5,274 bases of DNA from Acidimicrobiaceae bacterium (GTDB taxonomy: Bacteria; Actinomycetota; Acidimicrobiia; Acidimicrobiales; MedAcidi-G1). The notes beneath the pieces were generated by a model that saw nothing but the letters and a program-made list of their open reading frames with translations, had not been told where the DNA came from and searched no databases. Positions 1-5,274 of this stretch are shown here, piece after piece (the stretch's first letter is position 1; each line of letters begins with the position of its first letter). The position numbers and the translations under genes were made by a program. The stretch covers positions 1 to 5,274 of the forward strand of contig DPMC01000114.1 of the NCBI GenBank assembly GCA_003541675.1, given 5' to 3'.

Positions 1-183
1 CTCCACCTCACCGAACACACTGCCGGATTCAATCCGGGTCCCGACCTCGGGTGTCTCGACGAACACCACGTCTCCCAGCGCATCCTGGGCGTAGTCAGTG
101 ATCCCAATCCGCACACGGCTGTCCCCCATCACCCGGACCCACTCATGGTCGACCGAATAGCGGAGATCGGAGGGAACGTTCAT
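1..183 (-). CDS. gcvH: Glycine cleavage system H protein, N-terminal part (runs off left edge)
   Basis: This is the lipoyl-carrier protein of the cytoplasmic glycine cleavage complex. It shuttles the aminomethyl group from the P protein (glycine decarboxylase) to the T protein and is reoxidised by the L protein. Only the first 61 codons are here, against a usual length of about 125. The translation starts [18 protein letters not shown] and continues with [17 protein letters not shown] and then a GEVE tail, all strongly diagnostic of GcvH. The lipoylated lysine of the usual ESVKA motif should come about three residues past the window edge, so it cannot be checked. The ATG at 183 gives the expected family N-terminus. 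Its Shine-Dalgarno is weak (GGTAAG, 8 bases upstream), and the start codon lies inside an inverted repeat. It follows pgsA by 46 bases on the same strand, so co-transcription is likely. The assignment is near certain. Confidence 0.96.
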   Translation of the reverse strand, partial: MNVPSDLRYSVDHEWVRVMGDSRVRIGITDYAQDALGDVVFVETPEVGTRIESGSVFGEVE

Positions 184-192
184 GTAATGAAC
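178..192. repeat. Perfect inverted repeat covering the gcvH start codon
   Basis: Two 6-base arms, GTTCAT and ATGAAC, are separated by a 3-base spacer. The minus-strand ATG of gcvH (183-181) sits in one arm. As RNA it could form a short hairpin that partly hides the start codon; as DNA it could be a dyad binding site. The stem is short and AT-rich, so it may have no function. Confidence 0.45.
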
Positions 193-203
193 TTACCGCT
201 ACC

Positions 204-226
204 GGCCCGCTCCTCAGGAACGGGCC
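204..226 (-). terminator. Stable hairpin between pgsA and gcvH; attenuator or mRNA-stabilising stem rather than a classic terminator
   Basis: On the minus-strand transcript the arms 226-217 and 213-204 pair as GGCCCGTTCC with GGAGCGGGCC, a 10-bp stem with one G-U pair around a 3-base loop (TGA). It begins 3 bases after the pgsA stop codon. No U-run follows (the next bases are GGTAGCGG), so intrinsic termination is doubtful. It could protect the 3' end of the pgsA message, cause partial termination before gcvH, or pause the polymerase. Confidence 0.5.
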
Positions 227-229
227 TAC

Positions 230-841
230 TCAAGAACGAGTCCGGCGCTCCCTGAGTGCGGAGCGGGCCACCGGAACGTAGCCCCAGGCAGCGATCCAGG
301 AAATGAGCAGACCCGGAATGCCGAAGATCCAGGCCCCAACCTCGAAGGCCACCGCCGCGGGGATCGTGGACTGGCCGGCCAGAAAGCATGGCACGGCCCA
401 CAAGAGGGCGAATGTGCCTGTCTTGCCCCACCACGTCACGTCGATGCGCCGAACCCCGATCGCCAACAGGATCAGGGCCACCAGCCCGATCAGGATTTCC
501 CGAACCAAGATGGTCACCGCAAACCACATTGGAATAGACCCATCGTCAGCGATGGCCACCAGAGCGACAACCAGCAGGATCCGGTCAGCCGTCGGATCCA
601 GCAACTTGCCGACATCGGATATCTGATTGAAACGACGGGCGATCCAGCCGTCCACCCAGTCGGTGGCACCCAACACCCCGAGTAGCAAAGCGGCGGCCAT
701 GCGGTTCTCCTGGGAGACCAGTAGCCACAAAAACCACGGGATGCACCCGAGGCGGACCACGGTGATTAGGTTGGGAATCGTCCAAACTCCCGCCCAGCCG
801 GTGAGTGACGTCGGCGTGGTCGCTGAGGTCTTCGATCCCAT
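230..841 (-). CDS. pgsA: CDP-alcohol phosphatidyltransferase, probably CDP-diacylglycerol--glycerol-3-phosphate 3-phosphatidyltransferase
   Basis: This integral membrane enzyme should transfer a phosphatidyl group from CDP-diacylglycerol to an alcohol, probably glycerol-3-phosphate, giving phosphatidylglycerophosphate for phosphatidylglycerol and cardiolipin synthesis. The 203-residue product carries the complete family signature: D61-x2-D64-G65-x2-A68-R69-x8-G78-x3-D82-x3-D86, whose aspartates bind metal and CDP-lipid. It opens with the typical WTIPNLITVVRL stretch and then has several hydrophobic segments, consistent with the usual six-helix fold. I chose the ATG at 841, preceded by AGG at 9 bases. 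A GTG at 868 would add nine residues but has no well-spaced ribosome site. The substrate is less certain than the family: cardiolipin synthase or phosphatidylinositol-phosphate synthase paralogues share the motif. It is divergent from the HIT gene and lies directly upstream of gcvH, an arrangement resembling the mycobacterial pgsA2-gcvH region. Confidence 0.88.
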   Translation of the reverse strand: MGSKTSATTPTSLTGWAGVWTIPNLITVVRLGCIPWFLWLLVSQENRMAAALLLGVLGATDWVDGWIARRFNQISDVGKLLDPTADRILLVVALVAIADDGSIPMWFAVTILVREILIGLVALILLAIGVRRIDVTWWGKTGTFALLWAVPCFLAGQSTIPAAVAFEVGAWIFGIPGLLISWIAAWGYVPVARSALRERRTRS

Positions 842-926
842 CGGGCGCAGCCTACGATCCGCAACCACCCCCAGAAGCGCCGGCCTTCAGGCAGGGCGTT
901 CCAGCCACAACACGACCGGAGTTCCC
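842..926. promoter_or_regulatory. Divergent intergenic region between pgsA and the HIT gene
   Basis: This 85-base stretch separates the two outward-facing starts, so it should hold promoters for both, unless pgsA starts at 868 and its promoter is squeezed into 58 bases. On the plus strand TACGAT at 853-858 resembles a -10 hexamer; the -35 match 16 bases upstream (TTCGAT) is poor. No convincing minus-strand hexamers were seen. The promoter role rests on gene geometry rather than strong motifs. Confidence 0.35.
918..921 (+). promoter_or_regulatory. Ribosome binding site GGAG that fixes the HIT gene start
   Basis: GGAG lies 5 bases before the GTG at 927. It marks that codon, not the much earlier in-frame ATG at 627, as the true start, because the frame 627-926 runs antisense through pgsA. 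Confidence 0.75.
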
Positions 927-1346
927 GTGCCCACGATCTTCACCCGCATCATCGAAGGCGAACTTCCCGGACGGATCATCTGGCGGGACGACACCTGTGT
1001 GGCCATGGTCGACATCCGGCCTCTCAACACGGGACACGTGCTAGTCGTTCCTCTCGCCGAAGTCGACCGGTGGACCGACCTCCCGGCCGAGACCGCCGCC
1101 CACTGCACCGTGGTGGCCCATGCCGTCGGTCAGGCGCAGATGGCCGTCTTTGCCCCCGCCCGAATCGGACTAATGATCGCCGGGTTCGAGGTTCCGCACA
1201 CACATTTGCACGTCGTGCCGATCAACCACATGGGGCACCTCGACTTCACGGAAGCTGACCCTGAGGTGGACGCCAGCCATCTCGATGCGGTCGCCGAACA
1301 ACTCCGGTGTGCCCTTCGCTCCGACGGGCACACCGCCGTCGTGTAA
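927..1346 (+). CDS. HIT family (histidine triad) nucleotide-binding protein
   Basis: HIT proteins are small soluble nucleotide hydrolases or transferases, most often purine nucleoside phosphoramidases of the HINT type or dinucleoside polyphosphate hydrolases. The 139-residue product matches usual HIT length and begins with the family opening TIFTRIIEGELPGRIIW. The middle has D29-I-R-P-L-N-T-G-H37, continuing VLVVP, the nucleotide-binding strand region. The triad is complete: H91-T-H93-L-H95-V-V, with H93 the expected nucleophile by analogy with HINT1. An in-frame ATG exists far upstream, but that extension is antisense to pgsA and does not look like a HIT N-terminus, while GTG 927 has GGAG 5 bases ahead. 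The gene is divergent from pgsA and convergent with the DUF2079 gene, 28 bases between stops, so it is probably monocistronic. The exact substrate cannot be told from sequence. Confidence 0.93.
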   Translation: MPTIFTRIIEGELPGRIIWRDDTCVAMVDIRPLNTGHVLVVPLAEVDRWTDLPAETAAHCTVVAHAVGQAQMAVFAPARIGLMIAGFEVPHTHLHVVPINHMGHLDFTEADPEVDASHLDAVAEQLRCALRSDGHTAVV

Positions 1347-1374
1347 CGGGTCAGAAAACCATCCACCGGCACTA

Positions 1375-2925
1375 TCAGGCGCCCGGCCGGCGCACCCAGA
1401 GCCGGACGCCGTCACGGTCGAACCGCTTGCGGTAATCCATGGCTATCAGGCGTGACTCGAACATTCGGATCTCGGTGGCCAGCCAGCCCAGAGACTCCAC
1501 ATCGACCACCACGGCGTCGATACGTCCAGACCAGTCCAGATCGGGCAGCATGCCGTGAGTGGGCAACAGGATGTGGGCCGCCTGACGATCAGCCACGAGC
1601 GGGTACACCTCTGACGGCACCATCACCCGTGCGTCGTCTCCGATCAGCACCGAAGTCGAGACCCGAGCCTCGTCGGTCGGGCTTCGTCGACCCCAGTCCC
1701 ACGGATCCTCATAGGGCGACGAGGCGGCATCACGGACGAAAAACACCATGGCGGTCAGCACCAGAACCATGAGAACCCGACGATCCACATGTATTCGACT
1801 GACCCCCTCAGTCCCGATGCGCATGAGGGCGTACGTGGCGGCGATAAATACGAAGGCCAACGCTGCCACGTCCTGCTGCGGATTCCCGTAGCCGGCGTCT
1901 GGTACGTCAGCCACCAGGTAAAAGACGACCAACGGAATGATCGGCACCAGATACCTGGGGCGTACCAGCGGCAGGAACAGCGCCGGAGCGAGCAGCAACA
2001 ACACTTTGTCGAAGCCCTCCCGGGCGAATAAGTCGCCCAGCAGTCCCGCCGGATCGGCCAGTATCCCGAAGAAGATGCCGACCACGCCGTCGCCGTAGTG
2101 GGCGAAAGCACCAAGGTGCGGGTAGTGGCCCTCACCCATCAGGGGTTGCACCACGAACGACATGACAAGGAACCAGGTCAGGCCGAAAGTGGCCAACGAC
2201 CAGCCACGGGTGCGGTTGTCCTCCCCGACCAGAATAAGTCCGAGTGCGGCGACGGCCAGCCCCAGATCAGCCCGGGTGGACACCACCACCAGCGCCAACC
2301 CCGCCAGCCACCACCAGCGTTCCGAGCGAGCCATCAGGTAGGCCGCCATGAGCGCCGGGATGGCCAACGCCTCGGGATGGAAGCCGGCCAGGTTCAGGTC
2401 ATGCACTGACGGGTGAAGGGCATAGGCCGCCATCAGGGCAGAAGCGGGAGCGATCCGGAGATTGGCCGGGCCTCGGGCGATCCGCCAGATGGGCACCACG
2501 GCGAGGGCCAAGGCCATCGATTGGAGGACGAGCAGCGTGCCAGCAGCCGGCAGGACACGAAGGATCCAGGCAATGGGCCAGAAGATCCACGCCGCCTGGT
2601 CGGCGAACAGGTTGTGGCCAAGATTTGTCACCACTGGTTCGAATCCGCGGTCCATGAGGTGGGACGCCTGGAGGTAGTGACCGAGGTCCGGTCCGATGCC
2701 GAGATCTCGGTATCGGGCCAGCGCTAGAAGCGACAGGACGATGGCCAGGACGAACGCAGTGATCCAAGGAATGACTCGGTCCCCAGCCTTGGAGTCAAGT
2801 CGGGCCTGCCAACGGAGCATCCGGATGTCGAGGCGTCGCCGGAGCGACACCACGGTGATCACCACCGTTTCGCCAGTGCGTTCGAGCGACTGAGCGGTTC
2901 GCTCCAGGGACGGCTTTGTTCTCAC
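1375..2925 (-). CDS. DUF2079 family polytopic membrane protein
   Basis: The 516-residue protein has a basic cytoplasmic-looking N-terminus (about 1-50), roughly nine to eleven hydrophobic segments between residues 53 and 397, and a soluble C-terminal domain (about 400-516). Family features seen are D74-L-G-I-G near the first loop, GHNLFADQ around 103-110, GFHPEALAIP at 181-190, and TRADLGLA at 217-224, where many relatives have KED. The tail (VMVPSEVYPLVADR, then VVVDVE) resembles the usual DUF2079 end, probably extracytoplasmic. The family is generally grouped with GT-C-like integral membrane glycosyltransferases, so a role in transferring sugar from a lipid carrier is possible but unproven. 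The GTG start overlaps the stop of the SRAP gene as GTGA and has AGGGGG 7 bases upstream. A later ATG at codon 36 is possible but less well supported. Convergent with the HIT gene. Confidence 0.88.
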   Translation of the reverse strand: MRTKPSLERTAQSLERTGETVVITVVSLRRRLDIRMLRWQARLDSKAGDRVIPWITAFVLAIVLSLLALARYRDLGIGPDLGHYLQASHLMDRGFEPVVTNLGHNLFADQAAWIFWPIAWILRVLPAAGTLLVLQSMALALAVVPIWRIARGPANLRIAPASALMAAYALHPSVHDLNLAGFHPEALAIPALMAAYLMARSERWWWLAGLALVVVSTRADLGLAVAALGLILVGEDNRTRGWSLATFGLTWFLVMSFVVQPLMGEGHYPHLGAFAHYGDGVVGIFFGILADPAGLLGDLFAREGFDKVLLLLAPALFLPLVRPRYLVPIIPLVVFYLVADVPDAGYGNPQQDVAALAFVFIAATYALMRIGTEGVSRIHVDRRVLMVLVLTAMVFFVRDAASSPYEDPWDWGRRSPTDEARVSTSVLIGDDARVMVPSEVYPLVADRQAAHILLPTHGMLPDLDWSGRIDAVVVDVESLGWLATEIRMFESRLIAMDYRKRFDRDGVRLWVRRPGA

Positions 2926-3734
2926 CAGAGCGCCCCCTGTCCAGCGGGTGACGGTGGCGCGTCAATCCGCGTCCGGTCCAAGAGATCCAGCAGGTCGGCG
3001 CCCTTGTTCCGGGCGTTGTTCACCCTGTGGTCGACTGGATGGCGAGACAGCGTGCCGTCAGCAGCCGGGGCCAGCAGGCGCTCGAGTTCGTGACGATTCG
3101 GGTCGTCGGTATCCAGCCACGCACCCCATTCGGCTGACTCGAGCACGGCCGGCATTCGATGGTGCACTGGCGAAAGGTCACCATTGGCCTGCACCGTGAT
3201 GACGGCGCAGGTTCGAAGTTCATCGCCTGACGGTCCATGCACGGATGGATCGGTTCCTGGCCGCCGGTCATCCGATCCGGTACCGACCCACCGCTCCCAC
3301 AGGCCGGCGAAGACCAACGGGTGTCCGTCCGACCGCTGGATGTACCACGGTTGTTTAGAGGTTCGGGCATTGTCAGGCCGTTGGTCGGCAGACGACGGCG
3401 TACCGGGACCCCACTCGTAGAAACCATCGACGGCCACCAGACAGCGGCGACAGCGGAAGGCATCTCGAAAAGAAGGCTTATCGGCCACCGTCTCGGCCCG
3501 TGCGTTGAACATCCGGTCACCGATAGCCGGATCCTTTGCCCAGCCGGGCACCAGTCCCCAGCGTGCCGTGCCGAGGAGTCGGCCGCCGTCCCCCTCGGAC
3601 GTCCAAACCACGGGAAGACGGCGGGACGGTGCGACATTGTGGTCGGGGCCGTCCAGCACATCGACGATGGCGTCAGCCCCGAGGTATTCGCTCAGTTCCT
3701 CCGGGCCCGACGCGGTCACCACACGGCCGCACAT
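2922..3734 (-). CDS. SRAP domain protein (HMCES/YedK family), abasic-site DNA-protein crosslinker
   Basis: Members of this family shield abasic sites in single-stranded DNA by forming a thiazolidine crosslink through the N-terminal cysteine exposed after Met removal. The 270-residue product has the full signature: M1-C2-G-R, H-N-V-A-P-S at 32-37, RWGLVPGWAKD at 58-68, F-N77-A-R-A-E-T, the GFYEW motif with E107, FAGLWERW at 142-149, H191 in VHHRMP, and VNNARNKGADL near the end. C2, N77, E107 and H191 match the known active-site positions of YedK. It is longer than E. coli YedK (about 220 residues) owing to hydrophilic insertions around 110-128 and 150-173 and a short tail. The ATG at 3734 is fixed by the need for Cys at position 2; no close Shine-Dalgarno is visible. 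The stop overlaps the DUF2079 start. Confidence 0.96.
   Translation of the reverse strand: MCGRVVTASGPEELSEYLGADAIVDVLDGPDHNVAPSRRLPVVWTSEGDGGRLLGTARWGLVPGWAKDPAIGDRMFNARAETVADKPSFRDAFRCRRCLVAVDGFYEWGPGTPSSADQRPDNARTSKQPWYIQRSDGHPLVFAGLWERWVGTGSDDRRPGTDPSVHGPSGDELRTCAVITVQANGDLSPVHHRMPAVLESAEWGAWLDTDDPNRHELERLLAPAADGTLSRHPVDHRVNNARNKGADLLDLLDRTRIDAPPSPAGQGALW
2933..2938 (-). promoter_or_regulatory. Ribosome binding site AGGGGG for the DUF2079 gene, inside the SRAP coding end
   Basis: AGGGGG on the minus strand lies 7 bases before the GTG at 2925 and within the last codons of the SRAP gene. Together with the GTGA stop/start overlap it indicates translational coupling and supports the GTG start. 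Confidence 0.65.
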
Positions 3735-3761
3735 GTCGACACAGTACCGGGCAGGGTGCCT

Positions 3762-3821
3762 CGACTCCGGTCCCCGCTCAGGTGCCGCTCCGGTCTCCGC
3801 TTAGGTCATCGCTCAGGTGAG
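3762..3821. repeat. Degenerate 11-12 bp tandem repeat spanning the stop of the upstream gene and the SRAP leader
   Basis: On the plus strand, units start at about 3762, 3775, 3786, 3798 and 3810: CGACTCCGGTCCC, CGCTCAGGTGC, CGCTCCGGTCTC, CGCTTAGGTCAT and CGCTCAGGTGAG. The core is CGCTYMGGTS; the copies at 3775 and 3810 share ten identical bases. The minus-strand stop codon (3815-3813) of the membrane protein gene is inside the last unit, and the unit at 3798 supplies a second in-frame stop (TAA, 3803-3801). The array fills most of the 78-base gap before the SRAP start. It may be simple slippage or a set of binding sites. Confidence 0.6.
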
Positions 3822-5102
3822 GGTGCAATCACCGCTGGCCCCACCAATCTCAACGGGCACCACGTCGCCGGGTGCTCCACCAAAGGCCGGTACGGAGATT
3901 TCTCCCGTCCCCGAAGCGTCCGCAACGGTGATCGCTCCCCGGACGGACAGGACCTCCCACTTCGAGGAGATGCCCGGAGCGGCCTCGACCCCGAACCGGA
4001 TGGTCTCGGCCCAACCCAGCCCGCCCTCGTCGAGTTCCACGCCTCCCTGGGGGATATCGACACCCAACATCAGTGCGGCCCGCCCGACGCACGTCACCCG
4101 GGCCGCCCGTCCTCCGAGCCCATCCGGACACGCTCCCTCCTCGGACTCGTATACCACGACATCAAGCGGTCGCAGGGAATCGGTCGCCACAGTCACCCGA
4201 ACACAGGCACCGATCCACCAGTCCTCAGGGCCCACGAGGGCGACCTGACCTCCCCGGTGTTCAAAAACAGTAGCCATCAGCAATCCGGGGCGGACCGGAA
4301 GGTCGACGTCCGGGACGTCGAGCCGGATCCGGTTCTCCGGAGGTCCGTCGCCTCGAAGGACGGCCACCACCCGGTCGGCCGACGCGATCAGTGTCGGTTC
4401 GGCCACCGGGGGGCCTCCCTCGAGGCGCAGCACCGGCTCTCCATCTATGTCGGTGATCGTGGATCCAGAGAAGCGCAGCGACCGGTCCGAGCGATCCTCA
4501 GGCTCATTTTCCAACAGGGATCGTGCCCCGAATCCGACCAGGGCCAGCACGCCCAGGAGGAGGATGCCACCCATGGCCCGCTTCCGCATGCCGATCTGAA
4601 ACTCACGAACGAGGCTGGCCTCGTCACGCCGCTCGGCACGCGACCGGGGCCCGAAAGCCTCAGTGCGGTCACCTCCGCTGAGCAGCGTGGCCCACCGGGT
4701 GACCGCCTCGTCGGGAAACCGCAAGGCCAGGTCGGCGAAGGCAGTCTCCTCCTCCGGTCCGAAAAGCAGTAGAAGGTCGTTCTCCTGCAGGAACTCGACC
4801 GGGTCATCACAATGGACCAATTGGCGGTCGCCGGCCAGTCGGACGAGAAAGGCTCGGATCTGCTCGTCGGCCTCGGCATCGGTCCACCGACCGCCCGAAG
4901 GAGAAGGCATGCCGGCTGTCGGTGATACCGAATCCGAACGTTCCCGGAAAAAGGCGGACCGGCGTCCGCGGTGTTCACCGGAAGGATCCGTCCGGGCCTC
5001 TGCGTCGGTCCGTTCAGGCATGGAGCCCTCTTCAGCGGTGGAAGCGGATTCGGCCTCGGTGGCAGGATCCGGTAGCTCGATCGGGTCCTCGATGTCCGGC
5101 AC
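3813..5102 (-). CDS. Unknown single-pass membrane protein with acidic cytoplasmic part and large Cys-containing outer domain
   Basis: I do not recognise a family. Counting from GTG 5102 (429 residues), the protein has a Pro/Ser/acidic, probably disordered N-terminus (about 1-65), a compact helical-looking segment (about 72-145, with FLQENDLLLLFGPEEE), then basic residues R173-K-R175 followed by one hydrophobic helix (about 176-197), and about 230 residues rich in short beta-like stretches. The positive-inside rule puts the N-terminus in the cytoplasm and the C-terminal part outside. That outer part has four cysteines (about 300, 325, 338, 426), enough for two disulfides. The start is uncertain. 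ATG 5021 has GAGGG 4 bases upstream, and GTG 5168 is also in frame. I favour GTG 5102 because the 27 codons between 5102 and 5021 look coding (acidic residues, GC-rich third positions). It lies 78 bases upstream of the SRAP gene on the same strand. Confidence 0.8.
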   Translation of the reverse strand: MPDIEDPIELPDPATEAESASTAEEGSMPERTDAEARTDPSGEHRGRRSAFFRERSDSVSPTAGMPSPSGGRWTDAEADEQIRAFLVRLAGDRQLVHCDDPVEFLQENDLLLLFGPEEETAFADLALRFPDEAVTRWATLLSGGDRTEAFGPRSRAERRDEASLVREFQIGMRKRAMGGILLLGVLALVGFGARSLLENEPEDRSDRSLRFSGSTITDIDGEPVLRLEGGPPVAEPTLIASADRVVAVLRGDGPPENRIRLDVPDVDLPVRPGLLMATVFEHRGGQVALVGPEDWWIGACVRVTVATDSLRPLDVVVYESEEGACPDGLGGRAARVTCVGRAALMLGVDIPQGGVELDEGGLGWAETIRFGVEAAPGISSKWEVLSVRGAITVADASGTGEISVPAFGGAPGDVVPVEIGGASGDCTLT

Positions 5103-5274
5103 GGCGTCGACGCTACGCGACCAACAGCCCGCCCCCCGGGCACCGATTAAGGCATCCTGGGTGGACACCCCGGCAATAGCCCCCAGCGATGGCCATGCAA
5201 AGGTCCGACGGTGTTGGGTTTCACCCGCATACTGTCCAGCGGTGCCCTCCGGGCACCCACCCTGCCTATGCGCC
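5103..5274. other. Right-edge region without a recognisable gene
   Basis: This is either the leader and promoter region of the membrane protein gene or an N-terminal extension of it, since its frame stays open on the minus strand to the edge. Third-position GC in the stretch beyond 5168 is lower (about 61 percent over 36 codons) than inside the gene (about 72 percent in a sampled 40-codon stretch), favouring non-coding. TAGCGT at 5115-5110 (minus) fits a -10 hexamer 7 bases before GTG 5102, which would make that start leaderless, but no -35 match accompanies it. No tRNA or known riboswitch pattern was identified. Confidence 0.35.
5241..5257. repeat. Compact inverted repeat (7-bp stem, 3-base loop)
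   Basis: GGTGCCC and GGGCACC flank a TCC spacer, forming a very GC-rich hairpin on either strand. No T-run follows on either side, so it is not a standard intrinsic terminator. It lies about 140 bases upstream of the proposed membrane protein start and could belong to the end of, or the leader of, a gene beyond the edge. Confidence 0.5.

Noticed and set aside
627..926. A 100-codon upstream extension of the HIT gene from an in-frame ATG at 627
   Set aside because: It is antisense to the well-supported pgsA, is rich in Arg, Ser and Pro, and is followed by a HIT start (GTG 927) with a good ribosome site.
1379..1393. Inverted repeat GCGCC-CGGCC-GGCGC near the end of the HIT and DUF2079 genes, as a terminator
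   Set aside because: The stem is only 5 bp, lies within the last codons of DUF2079, and has no T-run on either strand.
2636..2651. GGTTCGAATCC, resembling a tRNA T-arm
   Set aside because: It lies inside the DUF2079 coding sequence, and no acceptor, D or anticodon stem can be built around it.
3237..4772. A 511-codon plus-strand reading frame
   Set aside because: It lies antisense to both the SRAP gene, which has all catalytic motifs, and the membrane protein gene. Its product is a low-complexity mix of Arg, His, Pro and Gly without domains, as expected of a mirror frame in GC-rich DNA.
5147..5230. A 27-codon minus-strand ORF (ATG at 5230) as a leader peptide
   Set aside because: No ribosome site, no runs of regulatory codons, and no coding-like composition; such short frames are expected by chance.
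5147..5274. RNase P RNA, SRP RNA, tRNA or cobalamin riboswitch at the right edge, prompted by the GGTGCCC/GGGCACC hairpin and a GGGTGAAACCC stretch
   Set aside because: The conserved cores of these RNAs as I know them do not line up with the surrounding sequence; a covariance-model search would settle it.

Overview
The window is GC-rich, uses several GTG starts, and has genes packed on the minus strand. The gene pair pgsA then gcvH is also found close together in mycobacteria (pgsA2 and gcvH in M. tuberculosis, recalled from general knowledge). Together with GC-rich wobble positions and acidic proteins, this points to a high-GC actinobacterium, possibly an Acidimicrobiia-type lineage. The phylum is an inference; no rRNA or other marker is present.

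Layout, left to right. Positions 1-183 (minus) hold the first 61 codons of gcvH, the lipoyl-carrier H protein of the glycine cleavage system; the rest lies beyond the left edge. A 46-base gap with two back-to-back inverted repeats separates it from the upstream minus-strand gene at 230-841, a CDP-alcohol phosphatidyltransferase, most likely pgsA (phosphatidylglycerophosphate synthase). Divergently, 927-1346 (plus) encodes a short HIT-family nucleotide-binding protein with a complete histidine triad. It runs convergently into a minus-strand cluster with only 28 bases between stops.

That cluster reads, in transcription order: a single-pass membrane protein of unknown family (3813-5102), a SRAP/HMCES/YedK-type abasic-site DNA-protein crosslinking protein (2922-3734), and a DUF2079 polytopic membrane protein (1375-2925). 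The last two overlap by the tetranucleotide GTGA and are almost certainly translationally coupled. The gap between the unknown protein and the SRAP gene holds a degenerate 11-12 bp tandem repeat that begins inside the stop codon region. The right end (5103-5274) shows no recognisable gene, only an unbroken reading frame and a compact hairpin.

Most genes are ordinary housekeeping or widespread families. I see no defence system, CRISPR array, mobile element or RNA gene, and nothing that amounts to a clear new multi-gene system. The points most worth a second look are the palindrome over the gcvH start codon, the tandem repeat before the SRAP gene, the tight SRAP-DUF2079 coupling, and the unassigned membrane protein.
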